The notes beneath the pieces are model-generated. The model had not been told where the DNA came from and searched no databases. It saw only the letters and a list, made by a program, of their open reading frames with translations. The translations under genes and the position numbers were made by a program. DNA of 64,000 bases, from positions 868,001-932,000 of the forward strand of contig NW_026515445.1 in the NCBI RefSeq assembly GCF_014898815.1. The letters run 5' to 3'. Source of the DNA: Panonychus citri (Eukaryota; Arthropoda; Arachnida; Trombidiformes; Tetranychidae). The stretch's first letter is position 1. Each line of letters starts with the position of its first letter. Positions 19,581 through 33,800 of this stretch are shown piece by piece.

Positions 19581-22500
19581 CAAATAGAAAGATCCTAGAG
19601 TCCTAATAGTAGCCCACAGATGGTCAACAATTAATTAAAAATAGAAAGGAAAAAAAAATAAACTAGTAAATTGGAAAAAAACTAACTAAAAAATCACAAC
19701 ATTTGACATTACAAATAAAAGATAATTTTGCAAAAGCAAAAGAATGACCAGTTCCATATACAAAGAGTATTAGTTATAAGAATCTCTTTCTCTTTACCTT
19801 TGTGAGAACAACTCAAAACTAATCGGCGCGCTTTTCAAAAAGATTTTCCATCTCATCATTTGGTGGTTGAAGAGTTGAAAAGATATTAAATTGGCGAATT
19901 TATTGAAATTAAAGAAAATGTTTTCCATTAAGGTTTTTCTGTCGTAACAATCGAACCTGTTTAGCTCTTGAGTTTCGTTGAAATCGTCGCATTGATTGTG
20001 AAAATGATACCGATGTTCGTAGCATTTGAGATGGTTTTGTTTTCCCTTTTCATTGATTGTAATTTGATGATTTCTTTTGATTTTGATTCTATCGGATGAA
20101 TTATGAATTTCGCTGAGTCCTGTTACATTTTTATTTCATTTTGAAAAAAGAAGACCTGATTCCTGAAGACTAGTCGCGAATTTGAATACTAAATCCTGGC
20201 TCGAAAAAAATAATAATAAATTGTTCGGATTTAAGAAACACTTCAAATTAATTCAAGAATATATTTCTTAGCAATCAATGAGAGAAGAGGGAATTAAATT
20301 TGATCCGAGGAAAATGTTTTAGATTAGATGGTAACCGAAATTTTTGATTTACCTTGGGTGAATTTCGGTGAATTAGATTGGTGTTAGAAAAGAAAGAGAT
20401 TTTTTATTGGAAAGAAAGAGCCAGTTAGCAACAGCTTCGATTAAACTCGAGAATAAAATAATTCTGTCCAAGTTTCATGTTCTCAACTAACAGAATCCTG
20501 AGTAACTGAGGAAAGAAAATCGATTGAACATATGATCGAAAAAGAAAATGAAGAAAATATTTTCTCAGGTAAAAACGAATAGCAAATTTGTCCCAATTTG
20601 TTGATATTTTCTAAATTCGAGGACAAATGAGATAATCAAATTTTGATAATTTCTTTTCCCCCTCAAATCATCGCAACAATCAACCAACGTTCATCAGTGA
20701 CACAGTAATCAAATTAGTCCAGCAATTAAACTCTAACGAAATCAGATGAAAATTGAATCAATTTGAATGCGAAAGTCACAATCTAATCACTAATTAAACT
20801 GATTGTTTAAACTTAATCATTTGTTAATTTTGTTTCCAACTTAATTCAGTGAGAGAGATAATTTCTGACCCATAAGATTACATTCCATGAGAGTGATTGA
20901 AATGATCAATTAAAGTGATACCAACGGATATTAATGACGATCAAGATGATTAACAGAGTAAAGGCCTTGTGAAGTAAATTTATCAGGCCTTGAGGTCAAT
21001 TGCCGTTTACAACCTGATTCCTTGATAAATCTTCACCATTGATTATCATGATAAATAATTTTAATCATCATCTTCCTTCCTGAACCTAAATTAATTTCTC
21101 AAATTTCTGAAGCATTTTTTTTTGTTTTAATCATAATAATCATTATATACACAAAATCAAGTTTAAATCACAATCTTGACCCTTCAAGGTTGATTCATTA
21201 ACAGCAACCATGTAATAACAGTTAACGATTACTTATTAACTGTAACTGTAGTTTAAATAGTTTCCCGTTAACACCAATCAATGATGTAGTTTTTAAATTG
21301 TTTCATTCACGTAATAATATAATAATCATAATGATGATAATTTTATTTTAATATAATTAACTACTAATACCTTATTAATAGATTACGTATCAATCCAATT
21401 GTGGAGCTAACGAAAAAATTTTCACCACTCCAAGGCATAATTGGTTAACAATAACACCAACAATTAAAATGAAATAACGTTAATTGTTTCAATAACCTTT
21501 TAAAGTTCATAATTATTTGTTTTCTTTTTCATTGATAATTAGTTTTCATTACATAATTGTAACCCAATCAATAGGATTGTATTCATTAATAGTATTTGTC
21601 TCATTGATGATTGTACCTAACGATGCTAACTGTTATTTAATTGTTGATGGTACAATTAAATCAAATGATATCAAATGGAAAAGGCTGATTATTAACTTGT
21701 CTAAATCAAATTTAATAAACTTGTTAATCTAAAGCAATAATAGTTGATCAGGTTGAAGTGAAGAGAAAAGTTTTCATGGTTGTCAATTGATGATCAACTA
21801 ATTGTGAGTATCTTTAACATTATTATTATAATAATATGTCAATAGTTGGGAAAATTGTTAATCAACACACTTAATTAGTGTGTAATTAAAATTTTTCTGC
21901 CTTTTTAAGCAATTGATTTGAAATGATTTGACTGTAAACATTAATGCGCTACAATTAAAAGGAGTGTCCAAAGTTGTCCGAAAGTTTTCAATTGTAATTT
22001 AAATACAAAATCCTCTAAGATCAATCAATGACAGACAAAGTTAATCAACAATTAATGATCATCATCAACTGGCTCACCTGTTGGGTGGCTCATCATCATC
22101 ATCATCATGCTAATAATCAGCTCTTTTCGCCGTCGATATTATCATTTAATAACTGACCTCGCAGGTCAGTTATCATTAGCATCGAGTATAAAAAAGTTCT
22201 GATCAACTACTTGTTCAGTGAATGAATGTTTTTTTTTAATGTTTTATGATGAAAAAAAGTAGGAACAACAATCAAGTAAACAGTTAACAGGTAATAATTA
22301 ATAGATTGTTGATAAATAAACAACAACAAACAACAAACCTGATCATGATTAAGATGGCGAGTTGATCAATATCAGTAATACTGAATTATGATTAACTTAT
22401 CATGATTAACTGATGATCGTGAATATAAAATAGTAATAGATGAAAAAAAAATTAGACAAGTTAAAATTAAATGAAACTTGTAACAAAATTAAACAATCAG

Positions 22501-25500
22501 GTAAATTGTTTGCAGGTCAATTAAAAGTTGAGCAACTGAATCAATGAGAATCAAGTTGATTAAATAAAACAGTAATTGTTATGCTCTTGACACATTGTTG
22601 ATCAGAATCAAGTGATTAATCAAATACACACACATACACATATAAACATTGATTAAATTTGATCAAGTTTGAATGTCAATATTATCAAGCTAATTGTAGG
22701 TTAGTGTTCATCATTAGCATCAAGTTAACCCACGCCGATGATGATAATTATAATACATGTGATAATAGCAAAATGATGATAATCATCATGATTAACATTA
22801 ACTGTTTAAAATGTTGATGATAATTTGAAGGAAAAGGAATCAACTGTTGATCCGGAATTGGCGCCAACGAATCAAGTTTCAAGGGTAAGTACAGTTAAAG
22901 ATTCAGGAATGTTGTTCAACAAGGGAACAGGTTGAGGCCAAGATGATGAAGATAAGGATGAGGATGAGGATGAGGATGAAAATGGATGATGAAAGTAGCC
23001 GGAATCATGTTAACTGACAATCAGCTAAATAATTGTTGCTACTTTAAATCCTATTGCAAATAATAACATAACCCGTTAACACCGGATCTTAATGATGATC
23101 ATGATGATCGTTTCATCATTGATAACATTTTCTGATGATTAGTTAATTAAATCAGATGATATTGATTTATCTTTGGGTTAAATTGTTGCTCTTAATCCAA
23201 TGAGGATTAGGATAACATTTTAAAGTTTCTCTTCATTTTGATTACACAGAAATGGGAAAACTTTTCCATCTTTTTGATACTTTGTTAACTTGCTTGGAAT
23301 CTTAATCTCTGTCCTTTATTTTATTACAATTTAGCAATTAACTTTCAACAATCTATTCAATTTAAATCTAGATTAGTGTCTAATTGTGATAAATGATAAT
23401 CTGTGAAAATCGTAACAGTAAATTGATTTGATTTTTTATTTTCTCAATTCTTGGAAACTGTTTAAATTTCAACTGATTTTCATTTCTTATTCTGGTTAAT
23501 TGATGAATAATATATTCTTAGTATCCATTGATATTTAATTACAATTAATTGAATTTAAATTATTTATGATAATTGTTGTTCTCATCCCATTGTGTCATGA
23601 ACAGTTAAGAGCTTGAAAATGATGGTTTCAAACGATAATTGTTATTCACTGATTACAATTAACCTTTCAACTGTTACTGAATTTTCAGTCTCAATATTCA
23701 AACAAAAACAAAAGGTTAACTGTTTATGTATTGATGAAGATGATGATGAGGATGATGAAGATGGAGATGAAGATGAAGATGATACGTCTGCAGTTTGAAC
23801 TGGATCCGGATACTCTGTAACTGGTATTTCAGTTTTCATGATCCTCATCCCATTTGCCCGGATGTGGGTGAACATGGATTCGTGATAAAATAGCCTCGGG
23901 CTATGATGATAAAAAGATGAAGATGATCAAGGGGAAAGGAAGCCAGTTTCTTGTTCACTTGTAAACATAAGCAAAAAGATTAGAGTTAATTAATTGATGA
24001 TCAAAGAATCTGGTTGAAAATCAAGTTACTTCTTCATCCTCATCCTCATCATCATCATGATTATCATCATCATCATCATAATCGTCTTAATCCCTTGAAG
24101 GTATCAATGTTGATTAGAAGCAGGTAAAAGCCTAAATTGGCCAATAGTTCATTAAGTCAACAATTTATTATCATTATTATGATGATTTTTTTATTATCAT
24201 CAAGATAGGAAAGTTATATTGTATGTGAGACCTACTGATACACAACAACAATCAGTTAATTAAAATCATGATAATAGTTGATTAAAGAAACAGAAATTAA
24301 GTAAAAAAAACTATGACCTAGTCCACAATCAGTTATAATTAAACAACGTTGGCTGATTAAAACACTGAGATTTAATTTTGCTTACCCTTAACTAGCACAA
24401 TTCAATTGATTAATTGTTACCAGTTTATCAGAAAACATAATTCACTCAACCAACTAACCAACTATTTATACAGTTTAATCTCATTCAATTTAATCATCCC
24501 AATTAACAATTAAGCATAAATCAAATCTTCTTGAAAGACTCAATTACAATCATCAAACATTTGATTACCTTAATTTTGATTGTTTAATGTAATTTTGATT
24601 ACAATTAACTGACAATTGTGAATTGTATTTACATTTCTCAAACCAATTTGTAATTGAAAATTGCGTCTAATTGATTGAACTGGTAAATGAAAACGGTAAC
24701 AATTAACATAATTGTTATCCGATATTTTTACTCGTACAACAATTGAGCTCATTGTTTAACTAAAAGGTGTAAATTTAAAAGTCCGTTAATCCGGTTGATT
24801 GTTAAAGTTTCAAATCGTTACTGAATTACCCTGAATAAGTTACATGATAACAGATTACTGATCATTTTGACAGGATTATATTAAATCATATCTACTGAAC
24901 AAGAAGGGTCAAGATTATGAATGATAATGATGATTAAGATAATCATTACCCCGTTGATGATGATAATCATCAGGGAATCCTTTTGATTACTTTAATCATC
25001 TGTTATTGTCAAATGATTAGCTTAATCTGTTATTTTTAATCCGAAACTTTTCCCATTATTTTGGCCTAAATTTTGTGCAAGTTAAATTGGTCACGAATTG
25101 TTATCATCATAACAATCAGGGTCACAATTAAATCAACAATTTAAATATACGTTAAATTTTGTTTCCGACAAATAATATTAATAATTGTAATCATTTAGCT
25201 AATGATTTGGATCAATTTGTTAATTGTTCAAAATTCTGATCAAATCTTTTACTTGATTATCAGTTTGGAGTAATAATAATAATAATGATTAGTTACTCGT
25301 TTCAATATGATTAACATAATTAACGTTTTTGATAATGATTTAAGGCTTTTAATTGCTGGTTGAAAAGTATTTTAATTTATTAATAAACTTGTTGTTATGT
25401 TAATTTAGTTGATTTTGTTTTTCTAGGAAACGGAAAAGCAACAATTAAACTTTAATTTGATAAAGTTTCTCATTAAATGTATTGATTATTTTGCTGAATT

Positions 25501-28500
25501 TTTTTGTTGATTGTTGGTTGATTAATTGAAACTTTTGCTGATTAATCTTGAAAAAGTTAACATTGCGATTTGATTCATTAATCAAAGTTACACTCTTAAT
25601 CAATATTATATATTGAAATTAATGATAACCCTTGGACATTCAGAGTTAATTGTGATTACTAAATTGTTATTAACTCTCAAGCTGAGTTTCAATCATTAAC
25701 ATCCTCCCTTCAACGTCTGTATTGTTATAATATCTTGATTGTAGTTAATTAACATTTTTTGCTTTTAATTTTTTCCTTTACTTTTCCATATGTTACTTTA
25801 ATTGTAGCCCACTCAGAATAATTAAATCTGATCATTACGTTATATCATTTAATTAAATGATTACCAATAAGTTAATCATCAAATGGTGAGTGTCATTCAC
25901 GCTGAGATTTCAATTCAACAGGTAAATTGAAACAATCAGTTAATCATAATCTGTTACTTTTGTTAGTTAAAAATAAATCCGATTGTAAGTTTTGTAAATT
26001 ATCATTTAATTTTAGTCTAATTAGGTTTAAAATTAAATCTAATTACAAATACGAATCAGAAAATGATTAGCGTAACAATGGTGGACAATTAAAATTGAAA
26101 CTGAATCAATTAACTTAAACATAGTAACCAGTTAATTGAAAAGTAAACATAACTGTAAATGATTAGTTTAGTGATGATTGATTAATGTTGATGCTTATTG
26201 GATTTAAATTGTTACAATTTATAAGACGTAATCAAATTAATCCAATATTTGAGTTGATCTTCAATTGTATTAGTATTAACTGAATAATTCAACAAGTGAT
26301 TAACTTACAGCGTTTGTTTTTCCCTCTAATTTGAATAACAATTTAAATTTCAAGACAATTAAAGATACCAAATGATTAGTAATATTATCTTAAAGGAAAA
26401 CAAATTAACAGAATGAGATCTAAATTGTTAGCAAGAAAAAAAAGTTCCAACTACATTATCACCTTAATTGTTCAGTTGAAAGATACAGTGACACTCATTA
26501 TTATCATTATTATCCTCATCATCTTCATCCTTTATTATACTTAATGACCAATGTTATTGTGGGAACACAAAAAGTGAATCCCAAGTTGTAACGGGAAAGT
26601 GACCTGAAACTGACCACTAAAAATGGGCCAACAGATTCTTTGGTCACTAAAAACAATTACGATTCTAAAGGCATTATTTCAATGTGATTGATCATTGAAA
26701 AGATGATGGAGATGATGGAGAAAGTCAGAGAGACTAATCAAATTGTCATCATCCCGTTTGCTTTAATCACAATTAAATTTAACAATTGTGATTGTAAATT
26801 GTAACGATGAATATAAAGAAGAGTGAAAAAAAAATTGAATCCATTTTAATAAATTGCGCGTGGATAGTTAATCATCATTCATTTGTAAATCACAATCAAA
26901 AGAGAGGAAAAAGAGAGAACCTAATTAAATCATATTCCTCCTTTTCAATTAACTTAATTGTTGAAACTAATCTAGTTCCCAATTTAACAACAAAATCCTT
27001 TGATTGACCTGAATAAATGATTAACTAACTTTTTGTTTGAAAAAATTTTTCTTTTTCTTAATTGTGATCATGTAAAAAGTGAGAATCACTTTTCCACTTA
27101 TTCCCTTATTATTGACTAACAATCAATTTTGATTGTTCAATCTAATCAAAGCAATTGAATTAAGACACATCAAAATTGTATGAAGAAAAAAGTAGCTCAA
27201 AAATTTAATCTCTTCATTATTGTTAACAATTAGTTAATTGTCATAACTTACACTGATTCTTGTCTATTAATAGTATTAGTTGAAAAAGTTAATCAATCGG
27301 CAAATTATGTTAGTGAGTTAATTTAATCAACGTAACAGTTATTTTAATCCATGTAAATTGTTGTCAACCTTTTTATCATATCCTTAATTGTTGATATAAA
27401 ACAACAACAGTCACATTGAGACAATGGAAACATAAACAATTAACTAATTGTTATATTATATCAACAAATAGACACGATTCCCATAACGAGTTTATTATTA
27501 TCGTTACCTTAATTGTCACGATAATATTAAGATTGACATTTAATTACGTGAGATTGAAAGTAAAATATTATATTGTGATAATAATGTTAATCATGGTGAG
27601 ATTTAGGATGATGATTAAGTTAGTTAGCCAATCGTAATCACAATCAACCTTAAATCATTGTCTTGTTTATTAAATCATCACCATGAGAGTAAAAGTTTAC
27701 TGTTAATTGTAAACATATTAGACCCAATTGACTATTAATAACTAAATTAGAAACTGGTACATCTTTATAATAGTAATCAGATTAGCTGATTATCAAATGA
27801 TTTACATAAACTAATTTACTAAATTTCCAAGTGATATATTGATTGGTAATTAAATTTAAAACTGTCAACTTTTTTTCACTAAATTTAAACCCAAGGTCAG
27901 TTACATTTCCGTATTACTAATTCCTGTTTTAATCATCATGATTAAGTTGATGATAAAAATCATTGTGTTTGACCTTAAGGAAATTAATATGATCAAATTG
28001 TATCCATTAATTTAATTTACTTTGATCACAACTGATTGCGATGATTAAAAAACAAATGAAACCTCAAGCAAGTAAAACTATCATATAGAATTCAAATTGT
28101 ATTCCAATTGTAGTTTTAATTATAATGATTAAGAAAAAAATAATCGAAAGATAAATTTGATATCTTAATCATTTACAAATCTAATATTATGTTATCATGA
28201 AAATCTGATCGTTTCAATGGTTCAAATTAAAGATTCATGAAAAATTTTCATTCAATTGTTTGGTGAATACAAGAAAACAACACAAGTGAATTAACTTGAT
28301 TACGATCACTGATTGTTTCCGTAACTGATCACACCTCAAATTTTAATGTATCAACACAATTAATAAGCAACAATTTGATTACAAATTCATGAATAATCAT
28401 GAATTAACATTGAAACTTGAAGGTGGGTAATTTGAGTAACATGATACATCTTTCAATGGATTATGATTTAAGAGCTTTGGGATTAGTGTACATGTTGATT

Positions 28501-30087
28501 AATAACTGAGAAAAAGTTGACATTTAATGAACAAACTTTTAATCGTAATCAGTTAACTAATTCAATCAATTTGCTACAACAATCAAAATATTTGAGAAAT
28601 TAACTCAACTTTCAGGGTTAAATATGATCCATGATTTTTTTTATTGTTACCTGATTGTTATCCCAATATGAACAAAATAGGAAGGAAAAAAATATTCATT
28701 GGAATCTATTGATTAACTTTGATTGTAAACATGATTAACTCTATCACTCAACCTGAACAATTTAAAGATTATCATTTCTTTTTCTGATTAATATAATAGA
28801 GATGATAAGATGACTTTCTCTTCATCTTCTCATAATAATCAGGTCAATTGTGATCCATCATTAATCCATTGCAAATCCATTTCTATTCAATTGATTGTTA
28901 CCTTTGATTGAGACCCACAATTTAAAAGACAAGGTAGACTGAGAAAATAATTTATTAGGTAAACAATAAACAATTTGATTACAATCAATGGCCGTTCAAA
29001 TTGTTACAATTGATTCTTAACAACAACCATAGATAATTAAGTTATCTTTTCAATTCTTGTCATCATTACGATTATAAGTTGATGTCTGGATGGATAATGA
29101 TGATTAAGATGAAACTTTTTCTTCCCATTTAACAATTGAAATTAATTACGATGAAAGAGAATCAAATTCATGGTCAATATCATGATGAAAGAATCAATTT
29201 ACAATCAAATAAAAGGAAAGGTAAACAAATCTAATAGAGAGTCACAATTATCATGTTGATCAATTTTTAATTTAATGGTAAGAAAAGTTTACGAAAATTA
29301 AACGTAACAATTTAATGTATGTAATTGGATCTGATAATTGTGGTAACAATCAGTAATCAATTGAAAGGTATATCATACTAATTTGATAATCGATTGTGAT
29401 AAACTGAATTAAAAACACATAACAATGTCATGATAATGATACTAATTTAATAACACAATTTATGACAATTTGATAACTAATCGGGGATATTATTTAGCTA
29501 AAGATGATTATCATCATGATAAAATCTTACGGAAGTCACTGAAAGGTCAAGGGTGGCCTGAAGGGTAACAGAATCATCTCCATCAATGATTATCGGAATT
29601 CTATGATATTATAACTTTTCCTTAGAATCAAATGTAATAGCAAAAGGATGAGAATTTTTCAACGGCGATTTCGTTGGAAAAAAAGAAAATAAAAGAAAAA
29701 TTGAGAATCGATAAATCGCTTCATCTTATATTCCAACCCACATGATCATCTTCTCTTTCTCTCTCTCTCTCTCTTTCACTTAACCAAATTTGAATTCTAC
29801 GAGAATCAAGCTAAATGCCCGGAAACCTAGTTTACAATTAAGAATGAATCAAGTACAAGTAACGGTCTTTTGTTGGGGGAATCAAATTAACTGAAAAAAG
29901 GGCGAGAACCGGTCACAAATAAACATCTATCTTAGAACTCGAACAAATCAGGTTTATTATCTGGCGATGATCATCTTCTTCATGATGATCGCCTCAAGAG
30001 ACGATGTCAAGTACCAGGTACACCTCAAATGTTATGTATTATTATTAGTAAGTTAAATAATCAACTTTCAATCCAGTTTCATTTACC
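19581..30087. other. 10.5-kb gene-poor region upstream of the ZP gene
   Basis: No protein-coding gene could be supported. The sequence is very AT-rich and full of TAATTGATTAA/TTAATCA-type words (homeodomain-like cores), with GAT/ATC trinucleotide clusters such as GATGAGGATGAGG near 22955 and ATCATCATC near 24050. All long frames are short, repeat-driven or lack codon structure. The span ends at the leader of the dusky-like ZP gene, so it is best viewed as its upstream regulatory landscape. One likely core promoter, listed separately, sits at about 22.2 kb. No tRNA, rRNA or transposon ends were recognised. Confidence 0.45.
22149..22290 (+). promoter_or_regulatory. candidate core promoter with everted-repeat hairpin and noncoding first exon
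   Basis: Three elements are spaced as in an arthropod promoter. A perfect 11-bp stem with a 3-nt loop (22149-22159, 22163-22173) contains TGACCTCGCAGGTCA, an everted nuclear-receptor half-site pair. A TATA box (GTATAAAAAA) starts at 22187. An initiator TCAGT has its A at 22216, 29 bp downstream of the TATA. A possible first exon then runs to CAG/GTAATA at 22290/22291. No protein-coding continuation was found, so the product could be noncoding RNA or a distant alternative leader of the ZP gene. Confidence 0.4.
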
Positions 30088-30179
30088 AACAACAAATCAC
30101 GGTCCAAGCCCCGGTTACCCGGCCCGTCCGCTATTCTCCCGCCCCTTTGCTCCTTCTCTCTCTTTCTCATATTCAGACC

Positions 30180-30236
<57 letters not shown>

Positions 30237-30825
30237 CTTTCGTTTGCTGATCTTCATCATCTCCATCATCTTCAGCATCTTCTTCCAGTTAAACATTCAT
30301 TCAAACTCATCTCCAGTTAAGAATCGTCGTCTCTCGGTGTTGGTTCAATTCCCAATTAAATCAATTTTCTTAATCATCAATGTTATTTTATATTCAATTG
30401 TGTAACTGATTAACTAACTAACCAACATCCGTATAATCATCAACATCAATATCACCATCAGCATCATTATCATCAACAATTGTCATTGTCGTCCTCATCT
30501 TTGTCACAAGTGTCAACACTATTGCTAAACAATAACAAACAAATTGTCAACTCTTGTAACTTTGTGTGTCTCTCAATTATTGATTTAAAATAATCAATTG
30601 ATTAATATTTAAATTCACAGGAGAATCAACAATTGTCCGGATAGTTTAGTTTTCCGGATAATTAACTGATTGGTGTCATTAATTGTTTTATCATCAATTG
30701 TGATTATTTAATAGATTAAATATATTTTGTGTGATTAATTATTACGATAACAAATCAAAACCAAAAATGATTCGGATTAATTTACTTGTTATATTCACAT
30801 TATTACTCTTGGTAAGTTACAATAA
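30088..30825 (+). repeat. leader/signal-exon block, copy A (ZP gene)
   Basis: This block begins at AACAACAAATCACGG and ends just inside the first intron (TTACAATAA). It recurs almost unchanged at 39395-40116. It holds a CG-richer promoter-like start (CGGTTACCCGGCC), a long CT tract (30183-30230), an apparent 5' UTR of about 530 bp, the start codon and the whole signal-peptide exon with its splice donor. Differences between the copies are confined to the first about 150 bp, the CT tract length and a small CATCA-repeat indel near 30440-30480. Confidence 0.92.
30183..30230. repeat. CT dinucleotide tract in ZP leader
   Basis: 24 uninterrupted CT units inside duplicated block A. The homologous tract in block B is 16 units, so the repeat changed length after duplication. 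Confidence 0.9.
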
Positions 30826-33800
30826 CCAAACAATTAATAACCAATCTAATCAATTGAAAATATGTATCATTTATCCAATTAACTAATTGTATAGTTAATG
30901 AATTGCAATCGATAAAAGTTTGAATAGTTTTGATATTCAGATTACAATGAAAGATAATCTATCATCGTTAAAATATTAGTCCATTTAATTGTGAGAGTCT
31001 CTTTAACTTTAAATAACAATAGAACAACAATTTAGCTCATAATTAGATTTAATTTTTTGATTAGAATCATATTGTTTCCCCTTTGACCCTTTCCAAATCC
31101 AGTCACATGTTAAGGTAAAATTGTTAACCGTTAATTGTAATTAACATTAAATCTAGATTATTGTTGATATGATTATGTGAACAAGGAGTAAAAAACAACA
31201 ACAACAATCAAGCAAGAGCATTAATAACATGATGAGCACCCATTTTGATCATAATAACATTTTATGTTTCATCACGATTTATATAAAGGGAAACTCATTA
31301 ATCTTTGCTTTTCTGAGTAACTCTCAGCATCCTCAGCATCCTCATCATCCTCATCATCCTCATCATCATTGTCTCATCTTTCCCGCTTACCTTTAAGGCA
31401 TCATCCAGATCAAAAGCATCCTCATCATCTGCAAATGATTAAAATAGTAACTAACCTTTATCTTGACCTTTATTTTCAACAATAAAGCTAATTAGCAATT
31501 AATGTATTAACTCATCTGCTTCTTACAACTTTCATTGAGTTAATTAACTCCAATTAACAGTTGTAACATTTTCCAATATCTAAATTAGCTTCAAATTTTA
31601 TTCAATTTCTTTTTGTTTTTATAATTGTGATTCTTTTTCTGGTTCATTTGAATTGCGATTCCCTCTTGATTTGATTCCCAAAGCTCTTGCAATTAGTTAA
31701 TCATCTTGTTGGTCACAATTTAGAATCAACTTTTTCTTTTTTTTTCTATCCTGAAAAATGTTCAGAATTTTTCACCTTCTCTGAAACATTAAATTCTAAT
31801 GAAAAAAAAAGGTAAAACTTTTTCTCATGTGAATACAATTCAATATAATTTCTTTTGCAAACGTTGTGACAATTGTTAATTGTTCATCAATTGTGAAAAT
31901 TTTGATTAAACAATTTCAACAATCTAATTGCAATTCATTAACTTGAGCAATTTTCCAATCTAAAGATAATAAACTTGTAACAATTAACAAACTATTTCAC
32001 TAATGATGATTTTTTCTCTTCTTCTAATCATCTATCCCTCTTTTTCCCAATTATCATCTATCATTAAACTAATTAACTAACTGATTAACTAATGAATAGT
32101 CATCAAGCTTAGCTGATGAAATTCATGAGAAAGGTGATCAATCCAATGGTGCAGATAAGAATCCAAGTTCAGCTGAAATTACCGACGACGACGAAATGAT
32201 TAAGGCCGAAAGTCAGGATATTCTTGACCATAAGGCTTATCCACCAATCCACCAGGTAAGAAATTAAATCTTCATTCAATGACAATTAACTTTTGATTTA
32301 GAGAAATGATTATATTAATATATATATATAAATTAAACTTTCAATCGATTGTTTAATTAACCCAGAAATTAACACAGTCATTAAGCAAGTGAATTAAAAA
32401 CCATAAAATATTGAGATAAATACAAAACAAAACCAATTTAACCAAATTGTTGGCCTCATTTGGATTTCAAGTTTGGCCTAAAAAAAGCAACAATGTTAAG
32501 AGATGGAAGGAAGATGAGAAAGAGAAAAGAAAGAGACGAAAGAAAGAGAGAGATGATGATAAAGATGAAAGACCAGTATTACCGTTGCCGTTGCTAAAGT
32601 GGCCTGGTTTGAGCTCACGCAATTGAATCTGTTACCGGAATCTGTTAACCTCCCTTAGGCACTTAACTGACCTTAGAATAGTTAATTTGTTTTCTTTTTT
32701 TAGTATTTCTTTCAATTCTTATTGTTTATTAATATATCATATTATTAGTAAATTTTTGTAGCATTTCAACTAATTGTAAGGTAGTTAATTTCCTACTATT
32801 ACTACTGGATTAGTTTCAGATTTTCAGTGATAACAATTTAAAAGCTAATAAATTGGCAGAATCAATATTAGTGAATATTAATTGTAATTAACTTAATATC
32901 AATGACCTAATCTGAATGTTCAATTTTATTCAATAGCTGATTTTGGACAAGTTTTCAGTTTATTATTTAAATTAGTTTGAATTGATTAACCATTTTCATA
33001 GTAATTGTAAAATTGTAAATTTTGGTTAAACTTTTTTTCGCAATCAATTATGTGTCTGTGATTTAGTTAATTGTGATTAACTTTAGGGGTTAGTGTGTAA
33101 ATTAAAATGATTTCAAACAGTAACAATTTGATTGTCAGAGTTTTAAATTTCAATATTTAGTCATGAAAATCGTGATCACGATTCTCAAGTTGATTTAGCT
33201 TCTTAGCTGAATTGTTATTAATTTAATCTGATGAATTACTTGGGAAAATATGATTAGAAAGATGAACAATTATGATAAATTGTGAAATGAAACTCTGATC
33301 ATGATTTAAATTAAACAATTGTGATCCTGTTCAATTAGATTAAACCATTTAATCAGATTGATCTAATATCTATGATATAATTATAATATCATTTACTGGG
33401 ATAATAATAACATGTTAATTTAATGTAAATTTCAATTTTTGTGATTTATTTGCCTTAATTTCAGGGTCAATTTGAAACAGGTTCAGCCCCTAATCACAAT
33501 TATCATCACTCAATGGGCCCACCACCACCTCCAGGTCCCCCTAATCACAGTGAATTAGGACCACCAGGACCACCACCACCACCTCCACCACCACACCATC
33601 CAATGATTAACCGACCCGGTTACATGTTGTCCAATTTACCTCCACCAAAAGGTCATCATGGCCATGGTCCAGTTGGATCCTATGGTCCTGGTCCCATGGG
33701 TCCAGTACCACCTCAAGTTGGCTCTGGTTCACCAGTCTACTCCGGCCATGGTCTTCCACCTCCACCACCTCCACCTCCAGGTCATCCAGTGGAAAATCAA

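Noticed and set aside
29957..29992. Hairpin-like sequence GGCGATGATCAT...ATGATGATCGCC
   Set aside because: The arms are imperfect and made of GAT/ATC repeats that are abundant throughout the window.
30045..30296. Minus-strand Arg/Glu repeat frame in the ZP leader
   Set aside because: Produced entirely by translating the GA microsatellite.
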